A stretch of DNA of 64,000 bases, taken from assembly GCA_902779575.1 (NCBI GenBank), contig CACZBW010000004.1, positions 124,001-188,000 on the forward strand, in the 5' to 3' direction. The notes under the pieces were generated by a model. That model worked only from the letters and a program-made list of their open reading frames with translations. It did no database searches and had not been told where the DNA came from. This DNA comes from an uncultured Lachnospiraceae bacterium (GTDB taxonomy: Bacteria; Bacillota; Clostridia; Lachnospirales; Lachnospiraceae). Positions within the stretch are counted from its first letter, which is position 1; each line of letters opens with the position of its first letter. Below are positions 48,690-58,027 of the stretch, one piece after another. Made by a program: the position numbers and the translations under genes.

Positions 48690-51593
48690 ATGGGAATCAG
48701 TCTGAAAAAGATCATTCTAACAATCGCAGCGGCCGTTCTTTCCGTCATCGCTTTCGGCTGGGTTATCATGATGCAGAATCACGCGACTCTGGTCAGAAGC
48801 CGCGCAGGGGATGAAACACTGAAGCTGGATGAAGTCGCCCAGACCCTGGAGGACATCGAGTCCGGCTGGAATATCATAGAAAGGCGGATCAGGGAGCGAT
48901 ATAAAGTGGATGCCACGCTCTCGGCGCTGGCGCTCCGCAATGTGATAGAAAACAATAAAGAGGAGGCAGTCGCTCTGTATTCAAACGGAGCCGTGATCGG
49001 GGTAGAGGACGGAGAGATTAAGGCGCCGGAGGGGATTGTCCGGAAATTCGGCCTTGAAGCAGACCTGTTTAAAGGCAGGTACGGACTGTTTCAATCGCCT
49101 GCAAATGAGAACACCCTTATTGTCTACGGCAGGATCAGCTCCGGTTATTATTATGTGGAATGGCATGAGGATACCAGTATCCGCAAAGAGGCGGAAGAAT
49201 CGCTCGATATACCGGGGATCCTGCGAAAAGCGGAAGCGGCCTACGGCGTTTATGCTCTGTGCGCCGCAAAAGATCCTGACGCGGAAGGCGGTGAGCGGAT
49301 CCTGTACAGCAGCGATATCTTTACGGATCTGGAGGACAGTTTTGCCGATACCCTGATGCAGGACCTTTCTGCAGAAGGGACGGATGCGGGCATCCCCGGT
49401 GAATCCGGGACAATGTCCCTGCACGACGGCAGCTTCCGTTATGTGAAAAGCCCTGTCCCGGAAATTGACGGTTATCTGGTCCTGCTGTCCATCCAGCCCA
49501 ATCTGTATGTGAAGGCGCTCAGCCAGGGTACCTATATGTTTACCGCCCTGATCCTCTTCCTTGCAGGTCTGATCACGTCGGGCTTTTCTCTGTATTCTTT
49601 TATCCGGAATAATGAACTTACGCCTGTTCTGGAGAAGCGCTATCAGCCTTCGGGGGTCAGGCGCTTCGCGATCCTGTGCGGCGTGATCGGGACGGTTCTC
49701 ATTTTCTTAAGCGGCCTGCTGATCTATGCGTTGAATGAACTCTATGACGATACGGCAAGAGGCAAGGAAAGACTCCGGATGGTCGAAGAAAGCCTGGATA
49801 TGTATTCCGGGCGCGCGAAGCAGAATATGGAACGCTTCACAGACATTTACCTGGATTACGGCGTCCACATCGCGGAGCTTCTGAACCATTATCCGGAGCT
49901 GCGGGAAAAATCAGTTCTGGAGACACTGGCGGACAGTATTTCCGCGTCTTCCATCACCCTGTATGATGCAGACGGAAATGAAACCGTGAGCAGCAGCGAA
50001 TACATCGGCCTTACGCTCGGACGCGGTCCGGAGTGGACGACATATGATTTCCGGAGGATTCTGAAGGGCGTTCCCTCCATCGTCCACGGGGCGGAAACAG
50101 ACGAGATCACCGGACGGAGCGAGATCAGGGCTGCGGTACGGATAACGGATGACGCGGATCCGGAACGTTACGGCGCCCTGATGATCTCTGTGGATCCGGG
50201 GCTGCTCAGTTCTGATTACCTTCAGATGACAGATTCGGTTCTGAAAAACCTGTCAGGAGAGAATGTTATCCTCTGTATAGCAAGTCCGGAAAGCGGGGAG
50301 ATCCTTTTCTCCGGCAGAGAGGATCTGGCGGGCAGGGATATCTCTGCTCTCGGATTAAACAGCGGCGAGCTTCAGGGTTCCATTATCAGAAACGTGGAAA
50401 CAGACGAAGGCTCCATGTTTATCACTTCTGCGGCGCTCAGCATTCCCGGGACAGGGAGCGGCCTGCAGGCTTCGGAAAAGCCGGTCGCCATATATGCCGC
50501 GCGCGTAAGCTCTTTTACGGCCGGCATGCTTTACTCCGCCCTGGCCGGCAGCCTGATGTTTGCCGTAATCTACGCAGTCATAACATGGCTTGTACTGGGC
50601 GGTTATACCGATGCGTATTTTGAGCAGAACAGAAGACTGGGCAGGCCTTTGGGAAATAAATGGAAGAACTGGCAGGGGATACGGAATTATGTCAGAACGG
50701 TCAGGCCTGAGAAGATCGGACTGATCACGATGGAACTGGTCATCGCTCTGTACCTGACGCAGCAGATTCCCATATCGAATTTTAATACGGCGCCTGCCCG
50801 CAATTCCGTCTATTACTACCTTAATTCGGGACAATGGGAGAAAGGCCTGAATCTTTTCGCGCTCGCGGGCATTTTTCTCCTTCTGGGACAGATCCTGCTG
50901 TGCGTGATCCTGATCCGGATCCTGCTGGGAATCTGTTCTTCTTTTGCAGGACAGAAGGGGAAGACGATTTTCCGGCTGATCAGGAGCCTGATCAGCTATC
51001 TGGCGCTTTTTACTTTCCTGATCCTTGCCCTGACCTACATCGGCATCAGTATGGCTGCCATCCTGACGGTTATCGGGACACTGGGCATCGCATTGTCCCT
51101 CGGCGCCCAGCATTTTGTTTCCGATATCATAGCCGGTCTGACAATGGTGTTTGAGGGAACGGTCCATGCAGGCGATATTGTGGATCTGGGAGTCGGCGTA
51201 AAACTTTATCATGGAGAGGTACGGGAGATCGGCCTCAGGTTCATCAGCCTTCAGACCCTTGACGGCAATATCGTTACGCTCAGCAACCGGGATATCAATA
51301 TGACCACCAATATGACCCGGCTGAATTCCCGCTGTACCATTGAGTTTACAGTTTCGTCCGAATATCCCATTGAGGAGATTGAGGAAATGCTGCAGAGAGA
51401 GCTGCCGAAAATCGGAGAGATGGACCGCAGAATTTTGAACGGTCCGGTCTATAACGGCATTATCGCTCTGGAAGGAGGAAGCATGACGCTCCTTGTTACG
51501 GCGGAATGCCGGGAGGAGGATCTGGCCGGCGTCCAGCTGGTCATTAACCGTTCCCTGCAGCGGATCTTTACGCAGAACGGTTACAGGATCTGA
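48690..51593 (+). CDS. Large MscS-type mechanosensitive channel with two extracytoplasmic sensor domains
   Basis: A 967-residue membrane protein. Helix 1 (about 7-28) precedes an extracellular domain (about 30-275), two helices follow (about 277-300, 325-350), then a second extracellular domain (about 352-600). The C-terminal third is a MscS core: helices near 605-635, 660-680, 705-735, 750-790, a pore helix GTLGIALSLGAQHFVSDIIA at about 796-815 with Gly/Ala packing, the beta domain with GDIVDLGVGVKLYHGEVREI, and an ab-domain end. The two outer domains (CACHE-like in length and style) suggest ligand or lipid sensing. It starts 76 bases after the permease stop. RBS is weak (AGGAAC). Confidence 0.85.
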   Translation: MGISLKKIILTIAAAVLSVIAFGWVIMMQNHATLVRSRAGDETLKLDEVAQTLEDIESGWNIIERRIRERYKVDATLSALALRNVIENNKEEAVALYSNGAVIGVEDGEIKAPEGIVRKFGLEADLFKGRYGLFQSPANENTLIVYGRISSGYYYVEWHEDTSIRKEAEESLDIPGILRKAEAAYGVYALCAAKDPDAEGGERILYSSDIFTDLEDSFADTLMQDLSAEGTDAGIPGESGTMSLHDGSFRYVKSPVPEIDGYLVLLSIQPNLYVKALSQGTYMFTALILFLAGLITSGFSLYSFIRNNELTPVLEKRYQPSGVRRFAILCGVIGTVLIFLSGLLIYALNELYDDTARGKERLRMVEESLDMYSGRAKQNMERFTDIYLDYGVHIAELLNHYPELREKSVLETLADSISASSITLYDADGNETVSSSEYIGLTLGRGPEWTTYDFRRILKGVPSIVHGAETDEITGRSEIRAAVRITDDADPERYGALMISVDPGLLSSDYLQMTDSVLKNLSGENVILCIASPESGEILFSGREDLAGRDISALGLNSGELQGSIIRNVETDEGSMFITSAALSIPGTGSGLQASEKPVAIYAARVSSFTAGMLYSALAGSLMFAVIYAVITWLVLGGYTDAYFEQNRRLGRPLGNKWKNWQGIRNYVRTVRPEKIGLITMELVIALYLTQQIPISNFNTAPARNSVYYYLNSGQWEKGLNLFALAGIFLLLGQILLCVILIRILLGICSSFAGQKGKTIFRLIRSLISYLALFTFLILALTYIGISMAAILTVIGTLGIALSLGAQHFVSDIIAGLTMVFEGTVHAGDIVDLGVGVKLYHGEVREIGLRFISLQTLDGNIVTLSNRDINMTTNMTRLNSRCTIEFTVSSEYPIEEIEEMLQRELPKIGEMDRRILNGPVYNGIIALEGGSMTLLVTAECREEDLAGVQLVINRSLQRIFTQNGYRI

Positions 51594-51786
51594 CGGGCAG
51601 GCTGTGAACAGAGTATATAGAAGCGGCAGCTTTTTTCACGGATAGTATATGGTTCTCAGACATTATTCATGCTATATTTTTCTTGTATGAGCAGGCTGTA
51701 TGACAGCTTGCGGGAAGAAACATGCGGCTCTTTCCGCTCAGGGCGGAAGCCGTAAGGTACAGTTCAGTAAAGAAGGAGAACAGGTG

Positions 51787-53313
51787 ATGAAGAAACGGTT
51801 TGGTTTGTGGTTTGCACTCGTTCTGGCAGTACTGTCTGCTTCTGCTGCCATGGCGGAGAAGGCAACGGAGGAAGCACTGCCTGTTGCCGAAACAGAAGCG
51901 GAATACGAAGAAGAGGAAGTTTTTGCCGACTGGAATCCGGAGGCACCGGCGCTGCATACGCTGATTGACTATGTGGAGGCTGTCACCGATGAGAGTTCGG
52001 AGGATTATATTCCGGTTGAGGACCGGATTGCCGTGTTCGACATGGACGGGACGGTCTATGGGGAACTTTTCCCCACTTATCTGGAGTATTATATGCTGGC
52101 GTGGCGAATCCTGAAGGATCCCTCCATCGAACCGGATGAGGAGATGCTTGCCGTAGGCCGGACGATCAGGGACTGTGCCCTTGACAATTCTTTCCCGGCG
52201 GATATGCCCATGCAGCATGCGGTCCAGGCCGCGCGCGCCTATGCAGGCTTTACGCTCAACGAGTTTGCAGATTTTGTGACGCAGATTCTGAACCGTGACG
52301 CGGATGGTTTTGAAGGCATGACTTACGGGGAGGCTTTTTATACGCCGATCATCGAAGTGGTGGACTACCTGCGTGAGAATGACTTCAAGGTTTACCTTGT
52401 CTCGGGAAGCGACCGCTTTATCTGCCGCACGCTGATTGAAGGCGTTCTGGATATCCCCCCCGAGAACGTTATCGGAATGGATGTCTCCCTGGAAGCAACC
52501 GGCCAGAACGGGGCTGACGGCCTGGAGTATGTATTTACCGCCGGGGACGATATTGTCCGTACGGACAGGCTGCTGATCAAGAACCTGAAGATGAACAAGG
52601 TCCGCCAGATCGTCCGGGAGATCGGCCATCAGCCGGTTATCTCCTTCGGCAACAGCAGCGGTGACGTGAGCATGCACATGTACACCATCAGCAATAATAA
52701 ATATAAGAGTGAAGCTTTCATGCTGATCGCCGACGACAGTGAGCGCGATTACGGGATTCCGGAGAAGGCGCTGGCCCTTGGGGATAAATGGGCGGAGAGC
52801 GGTTTCCACGTGATCTCCATGAAGAATGATTTCCGCACCATCTACGGCGATCAGGTGAAAAAGACAGGGAGCTTCCACTGGCTTGAGGAGCTTGCCGAAA
52901 ACAGGGAAGCGAAAGCAGAGCCGGAGCCGATCCCCTCGGAAAGGCCTGAGGTCGGCCCCGCTCCGGATGCGGCCGCGGAGGCAGAGCCGGAGAACGCCGA
53001 TGTTCAGTATGTGATGTATCTTGGTACGAATGCGAAAGGGACGGACAAGCCGGTCTATACCGAGGAGCAGTCAAAGGAAGTCCTGATCGATATCCTTCTC
53101 CGCCATTTCGGCGGATATACGATCCAGGAAGCCTACGGCGGCTGGACCGAGGAAAACGGGGATCCCTGCAGAGAGTATACGCTTGTGATTTATCTGAGCG
53201 ATACCACACTTGAGGCGGTACACGAGGCGGCGGATGAGATGCTTGAGACATTTGACCAGAGTTCGGTTCTGATCCAGACCAATCCGACGGTTACGGAATT
53301 CTACGCCGGCTGA
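51787..53313 (+). CDS. Secreted HAD-superfamily phosphatase with a C-terminal DUF3574-like domain
   Basis: An exported 508-residue protein: signal peptide (1-23, AMA-E), acidic linker, an HAD phosphatase core (about 75-370) with motif I FDMDGTVYG (84-92), motif II VYLVSGSDRF and a late acidic motif FGNSSGDVSMHM, a Pro/Glu/Ala-rich linker (about 375-410), then a domain (about 415-508) with YVMYLGTNAKGTDKPVYT and ending NPTVTEFYAG that resembles DUF3574. Secreted HAD enzymes act on lipid or nucleotide phosphates outside the cell. AAGGAG precedes the ATG at 51787 (GTG at 51784 is an alternative). The last gene of the cluster starts 29 bases downstream. Confidence 0.85.
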   Translation: MKKRFGLWFALVLAVLSASAAMAEKATEEALPVAETEAEYEEEEVFADWNPEAPALHTLIDYVEAVTDESSEDYIPVEDRIAVFDMDGTVYGELFPTYLEYYMLAWRILKDPSIEPDEEMLAVGRTIRDCALDNSFPADMPMQHAVQAARAYAGFTLNEFADFVTQILNRDADGFEGMTYGEAFYTPIIEVVDYLRENDFKVYLVSGSDRFICRTLIEGVLDIPPENVIGMDVSLEATGQNGADGLEYVFTAGDDIVRTDRLLIKNLKMNKVRQIVREIGHQPVISFGNSSGDVSMHMYTISNNKYKSEAFMLIADDSERDYGIPEKALALGDKWAESGFHVISMKNDFRTIYGDQVKKTGSFHWLEELAENREAKAEPEPIPSERPEVGPAPDAAAEAEPENADVQYVMYLGTNAKGTDKPVYTEEQSKEVLIDILLRHFGGYTIQEAYGGWTEENGDPCREYTLVIYLSDTTLEAVHEAADEMLETFDQSSVLIQTNPTVTEFYAG

Positions 53314-53342
53314 TCAGAATCCTGCAGATTTCGGGGACAGCG

Positions 53343-53909
53343 ATGGATGATTTTACATTATTACCGGACGAATCGGTTGTGACAAGAAACGACGATGTAA
53401 CTTACGGGAACAGGTCCATGTTCGGAAACGGCAGCAAGGGTGCGCTGATCCTTACCAGCAGGAGGCTGGTTCTTCTGAAGAAGGGTATGTTCGGCAAGGT
53501 AAAAGACGTCAGCTCTTTTGCCCTGAGCGATATCATTATTTCGAACGGGCAGCCCCAGGTTCAGGCCCGGAAGAGACCTTTCAACCCGAGCATGGACGTT
53601 TATTTTACGGGCGGGGAAGAAAGTTTCCGCTTTACCTGGCCGGAAGAAGCGGCTGAATTCGCCGCTGCCGTGATCTCGACGATCACAGGGCAGGAGGTGG
53701 AAGTGGCCAGCGGGGATGATAAATTTATAGAAAACGCTGCTGCGGCGATGGAGAAGATCAATCACATTGCGAACAAACTCAGAAGGACCTTCGGCCTCCA
53801 GTCGACGGAAACAATGTCCGCCGACTGCCCCGGCTGCGGCGCCTCGCTGACAGGAACCGCCGGCGAAACCGTGAAGTGCCCTTACTGCGGCACCTACCAT
53901 ACCTTCTGA
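53343..53909 (+). CDS. PH/GRAM-like protein with a C-terminal zinc ribbon
   Basis: A 188-residue cytoplasmic protein without signal peptide. Residues about 30-120 form a PH- or GRAM-like beta-sandwich, with GALILTSRRLVLLKKGMFGK and DVYFTGGEESFRFTWPEEAA; a helix (about 130-160) connects to a zinc ribbon with CPGCG and CPYCG (spacing 17). This architecture occurs in proteins that act at membranes or bind phosphoinositide-like lipids, but the bacterial role is undefined. The short 29-base gap to the HAD phosphatase gene suggests co-expression. Final gene in the cluster. Confidence 0.75.
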   Translation: MDDFTLLPDESVVTRNDDVTYGNRSMFGNGSKGALILTSRRLVLLKKGMFGKVKDVSSFALSDIIISNGQPQVQARKRPFNPSMDVYFTGGEESFRFTWPEEAAEFAAAVISTITGQEVEVASGDDKFIENAAAAMEKINHIANKLRRTFGLQSTETMSADCPGCGASLTGTAGETVKCPYCGTYHTF

Positions 53910-54078
53910 CAGCCGGTCCCGTTCGAGGGGAAAGGCGGAATTTCCTTCCGCTTCAGCTGTGTTTCTGTCAGGACAGGATGCATCCCGACCATAAAAAAGA
54001 ACGGTTTTTTTAATGCGTTTTTTCTGCCGGGTGCGGAAACTGGTGTGTGTTTGCATAAAAGAGGTTAAATGGTTTCTG

Positions 54079-54106
54079 TTGGGGAAACAGATCTGTCTGC
54101 TACAAT
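54079..54106 (+). promoter_or_regulatory. Promoter of pta leader
   Basis: TTGGGG (54079-54084), a 16-base spacer ending in TGC, and TACAAT (54101-54106), an extended -10. Transcription would begin near 54113. Confidence 0.55.
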
Positions 54107-54134
54107 GATGCTGGCGGCAGACGCGGTGCGGAAA

Positions 54135-54163
54135 AAGGCTCCGGCTTTTGCCGGAGCTTTTTT
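54135..54163 (+). terminator. Intrinsic terminator in the pta leader
   Basis: AAGGCTCCGGC pairs with GCCGGAGCTT and is followed by TTTTTT. It lies 97 bases before the pta ATG and only about 25 bases after the predicted start, so it would stop most transcripts early unless it ends the upstream cluster's message. Together with the promoter it accounts for the 350-base gap 53910-54259. Confidence 0.75.
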
Positions 54164-54259
54164 CCGTGCCGCGGACCGCAGACAGAGTAACGGGATCTGA
54201 TGCGGTACAGTCTGATTTCCGGCTTTACCGGCTGAATCTGTACAGAAGGAGAGAAGAAT

Positions 54260-55273
54260 ATGAACGAGTTTATCGCAGGGATGGTTGAGAAGGCGAAAGT
54301 ATGCCCGCAGCGCGTATGTTTTCCGGAATCATGGAGCCCGGATATTGTAAAGACGGCGGCTGAGGTCGTGCGTACGAAGATCGGCACCCCGGTCCTGATC
54401 GGAAACAGGGCGGAGGTCGAGAAGCTGGCGGCGGAAAACGGCGTTTCCACGGAGGGTTTTGAGTATTTTGATTCGAAGGATGAGGCTTTCGTGGAAGCCT
54501 GGGTCGATGATTATATCGCAAAGAATGAGGGAAAGCGTAAAAAACCGACCATGAAGCGCCTGACTTCCGATCCGGTCCGCTGCGGCATGTTCCTGCTGAA
54601 GGCAGGGGATGTGGACTGCGTCGCGGCAGGCAAGGAGTACTCCACGGGCGACGTGATTACGGAAGCGATGCAGGGCATCGGCCTCCAGCCGGGCGTGCAG
54701 AGCGCTTCCAGCCTAGGAATCGCGGATATTCCGGGATTTGACGGGCCGCAGGGACAGATGCTGGGACTTGCCGACTGTGCTGTCACAGCCCAGCCGGATG
54801 CGGAGACCCTGGCCGGAATCGCGATCTCTTCAGCCGATACGGTGCGTGATCTTCTGGGCTGGGAGCCGAGAGTTGCGCTTCTCGCATTTTCCACGACCGG
54901 CAGTGCGAAGCATGAGACGGTGGACGTGGTGATCGAGGCCGTGCAGAAGGTGCATGAGCTTCGCCCCGACATCAAGTGCGACGGAGAATTCCAGCTGGAC
55001 AGCGCGATTATTCCCAAGGTCGCGGAGCATAAGGTGAAACGTGAGAGCGAAGTCGCCGGAAAAGCAAACGTCCTGATTTTCCCGAACCTGCATGCCGGCA
55101 ATATCGGCGTCAAGCTGGTTCAGATCTTCGGCCATGCGAATGCTTATGGTCCGGTGCTTCAGGGCTTCCAGAAGCCTGTCTGCGATTTCTCCAGAAGTGC
55201 GCCGGTCGATGAGATGCTTGGCAATGTCGCCATGCTTGTCATCCGCGCCGCGGCGGCGAAGAAGCAGGGCTGA
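54260..55273 (+). CDS. pta: Phosphate acetyltransferase
   Basis: Converts acetyl-CoA and phosphate to acetyl phosphate, the step before ATP formation by acetate kinase; 337 residues is the normal length for the single-domain Clostridial form. Motifs: RVCFPESWSPDIVKTAAEV at the start, KAGDVDCVAAGKEYSTGDVI, ADCAVTAQPDAETLA, LLAFSTTGSAKHETVD and NVLIFPNLHAGNIGVKLVQ near the active site. GGAGAG precedes the ATG. The companion ackA is not within the window. An attenuator-like hairpin precedes the gene, so expression may respond to growth state. Confidence 0.93.
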   Translation: MNEFIAGMVEKAKVCPQRVCFPESWSPDIVKTAAEVVRTKIGTPVLIGNRAEVEKLAAENGVSTEGFEYFDSKDEAFVEAWVDDYIAKNEGKRKKPTMKRLTSDPVRCGMFLLKAGDVDCVAAGKEYSTGDVITEAMQGIGLQPGVQSASSLGIADIPGFDGPQGQMLGLADCAVTAQPDAETLAGIAISSADTVRDLLGWEPRVALLAFSTTGSAKHETVDVVIEAVQKVHELRPDIKCDGEFQLDSAIIPKVAEHKVKRESEVAGKANVLIFPNLHAGNIGVKLVQIFGHANAYGPVLQGFQKPVCDFSRSAPVDEMLGNVAMLVIRAAAAKKQG

Positions 55274-55441
55274 CGTAAACCGGGCAGCGCTGCTGCGAAA
55301 CGTTTTTGCTTTCTTTTTCTGGACACAAAGAGGAGGGATGACCGGGGAACCGGAGACTGACCTGTGACAGACAGGTACTGTTTCCGGAACAGCCGCGGCC
55401 ATCCCTCCGACCGTTTAAACAGAAGGAGCCGAAAGAGAACG

Positions 55442-57835
55442 ATGTTTGCCGGAACGATGGAACTGAGGATATTTGATAAAAGTTTCCGGATTCCGGAGTC
55501 CTACAGGGATCCCGGAATCCTGTTCGTCCTGCGCGGAGGAGCTCTGGTTACGGTTGGAAACGAAAAAGCATCTCTGGATGTGACAGATTATCTTGTTATC
55601 AACTCCTATGAGCATTTTACCGTGGAGACGAAGGAGGAGAGCCTGATCGGAGCTGTCCTGATCTCTTATGCCGGAAATGCTTCCTACCTTGACCTTTCCA
55701 ATTTTGATATCCGCTGCGGCAGCGGGATGCAGGACAGGGAAGTGCGGGAGAGGATCCGCAGAAGGCTGATGCGGATTTTCAGCAGCTACGGGCAGCTGGA
55801 GAAGGAGGAGGCCGCGCCGGCCGCGGCTGCCTTCTATGAGCTGCTGTATGATCTGCGCATGAACTGCATGGTTCCGAAATCGGGGAGCAAGAAGGGAGGA
55901 AGCAGGTCCGGAGTCCCCGCTGAGACGACGATCCGCAGGTACCTGGAAGAACACTATCAGGAAAAGATCTGTCTTCGGGATCTTTCCGCCGAGACTTATT
56001 TTTCCGAAGCTTATCTTTCCCGTTTCATAAAAGAAAGATTTGGGAAGAATTTCGGAAAACTGCTCGCGGATATCCGGCTGACGCATGCCAGGCAGCTTCT
56101 TGGCATGCAGGACATGACGATTCTGCATACCGCTCTTGAGAGCGGGTTTGCGGATACAGCCGCCTTGAACAGGGCTTTTATGTCGGAATACGGGATTACT
56201 CCTTCGGAATACCGCAGGAATGAGAATCAGCATCGGATGGAGCAGGATCCTGATAAACAGGAGGAGATTTCCGTACTGGACCGGAAGATCAGGGATTTCT
56301 TTCAGGAGAAGGGTTCCGATTTCCGGACAGAGGAAGCGGGGGTACAGCGCCTGTTTGCGGATGTAGGCCATTTCCGCCGCCTGACGCCTTTCTGGTCGAA
56401 GATGATCAACGGCGGGAAAGCTTCGGACATAATGAGGGCGGACGTCCAGATGCAGATCCTGCACCTGTCAAGGGAAATCGGCTTTAAATATGTAAGGATC
56501 TGGGACCTCTGGTCTCCCGAAGTGCTCATATACAGCGGCGAGGGGAACGGAAGCTATAATTTCTCCGTGCTGGACGGGATCATCGCCTTTCTCTATGACA
56601 ATCATCTCTGTCCCTACTTTGAACTCGGCTTCAAGCCTCTCCAGATCAATGTCGACTACTACAGGTCCATCGTCTATGAGGAACGCAGGCGTCCCTTTGA
56701 GACCATTGAAGCTTTCAGCGACTGTATGGAGGAGATGCTCCGCCACTATGAATGGCTCTACGGTCACAGCTATGTGGAAAGCTGGTATCTGGAACTGTGG
56801 ATGGGCGTGGAAGAGACGGACTGTGCGGTTTATCTGGACAATTTCGACCTGGTTTTCAACAGGCTGAAGGCAGTCTTTCCGGGGATCCGGATCGGAGGGG
56901 CCGGGACAAACCGTGAGAAGCGGTCCATGTTCGAAGAACTGATCCGTCTCTGGAGCCGGAGAATCAACCGGCCGGATTTTATCTCCGTATACATCTACCC
57001 CTTTGACAACGGTTTTCTTCGGGAGTACAGTGATGCGCCGGGCGAAGCGCTCTGGAAAACGGATGACTATACGGTCCTTTACCTGGATAAAGTGCGGGAG
57101 ATTCTGGGCAGGTTTGATTTTCAGGCCCGGGAGCTGCATGTGTCGGAATGGAATTTTACGCCGGGAAACCGCGATCTGATCAATGACAGTACTTTCAAAG
57201 GCGCCTATGTGGTCAGGAGCCTGATGGATATGATAGACCGGGCGGACCTGGCCGGCTACTGGCCGGGACTGGACCTGGTATCCGGATACTATGATACGAA
57301 GCATCTGCTTGATGGCAGGGGCGGTCTTCTGACGAGAGATAATATCTGCAAACCTGCCTTTTACGGTTTCGCTTTTTTCAGCCAGCTGGATCCCTATCTT
57401 CTTGCGCGGGACGCGAACATGATCATCACGGCCAACCGCCGCGGGAGCTACCGCATTGTCTGCCATAATTATCAGCATCCCGGACAGAGTTATTATGATG
57501 CGATGGAGAAGCAGGACGGAGGGATCCAGGCTTTTGATGATGCTTTCATTTCTGAAAACAGGCAGTTCCGGTTTGTCATCCGGAATGTGGAGAACGGACT
57601 TTATTATGTAAAGAAGCGTCTGCTGGACCGCAGGCACGGCTGCGTACAGAACGAATGGAAGCAGATGGGAATGTCGGATGCCCTCAACGTCAGGGATATT
57701 GAATATCTGCAGGGGATCTGTGTACCGCAGATCACGATGGAGACCGTTCTGGCGCAGAAGGGGGAACTCACCGTCGACTTCTCCCTCGAGACGAATGCGA
57801 TTCTCAGTATCCATATCTTTCCGCTGGGGAAATAA
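55442..57835 (+). CDS. AraC-family regulator fused to a GH39-like beta-xylosidase domain
   Basis: A 797-residue one-component regulator. Residues 1-145: cupin-type sensor; 160-262: AraC HTH pair (CLRDLSAETYFSEAYLSRFI and TALESGFADTAALNRAF, then GITPSEYRR). Residues about 300-797: GH39-like TIM barrel and beta domain with FKYVRIWDLWSPEVLIYSG and a nucleophile-like Glu569 in LHVSEWNF. The acid/base site, normally W-x-x-E-x-WNEPN, reads WYLELWMGVEE (448-458), so the catalytic Asn-Glu is lost. It may therefore be a ligand sensor for xylooligosaccharides rather than an enzyme. Start at 55442 is chosen for the nearby GAAAGAGAAC tract; ATG at 55457 is possible. Its targets are unknown; the degraded isomerase downstream may once have been one. 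Confidence 0.87.
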   Translation: MFAGTMELRIFDKSFRIPESYRDPGILFVLRGGALVTVGNEKASLDVTDYLVINSYEHFTVETKEESLIGAVLISYAGNASYLDLSNFDIRCGSGMQDREVRERIRRRLMRIFSSYGQLEKEEAAPAAAAFYELLYDLRMNCMVPKSGSKKGGSRSGVPAETTIRRYLEEHYQEKICLRDLSAETYFSEAYLSRFIKERFGKNFGKLLADIRLTHARQLLGMQDMTILHTALESGFADTAALNRAFMSEYGITPSEYRRNENQHRMEQDPDKQEEISVLDRKIRDFFQEKGSDFRTEEAGVQRLFADVGHFRRLTPFWSKMINGGKASDIMRADVQMQILHLSREIGFKYVRIWDLWSPEVLIYSGEGNGSYNFSVLDGIIAFLYDNHLCPYFELGFKPLQINVDYYRSIVYEERRRPFETIEAFSDCMEEMLRHYEWLYGHSYVESWYLELWMGVEETDCAVYLDNFDLVFNRLKAVFPGIRIGGAGTNREKRSMFEELIRLWSRRINRPDFISVYIYPFDNGFLREYSDAPGEALWKTDDYTVLYLDKVREILGRFDFQARELHVSEWNFTPGNRDLINDSTFKGAYVVRSLMDMIDRADLAGYWPGLDLVSGYYDTKHLLDGRGGLLTRDNICKPAFYGFAFFSQLDPYLLARDANMIITANRRGSYRIVCHNYQHPGQSYYDAMEKQDGGIQAFDDAFISENRQFRFVIRNVENGLYYVKKRLLDRRHGCVQNEWKQMGMSDALNVRDIEYLQGICVPQITMETVLAQKGELTVDFSLETNAILSIHIFPLGK

Positions 57836-58027
57836 GTCCGCGCTTTTTCTTTACGAAGAGGAAGGGGAACTCTGCGGCGAAGTTTTGATAAATAAAGCCG
57901 TTTTCCGCCGGACAGGCAGGAAAATTCTCCTCTTTCAGACACGAAAAAGCAAGATTTCACATGGAAATTTTAATATTTGCCTGCTGAAAAAGAGGGCTTA
58001 TGATGTGGCAAAGCTGTTTCTGGTTAA

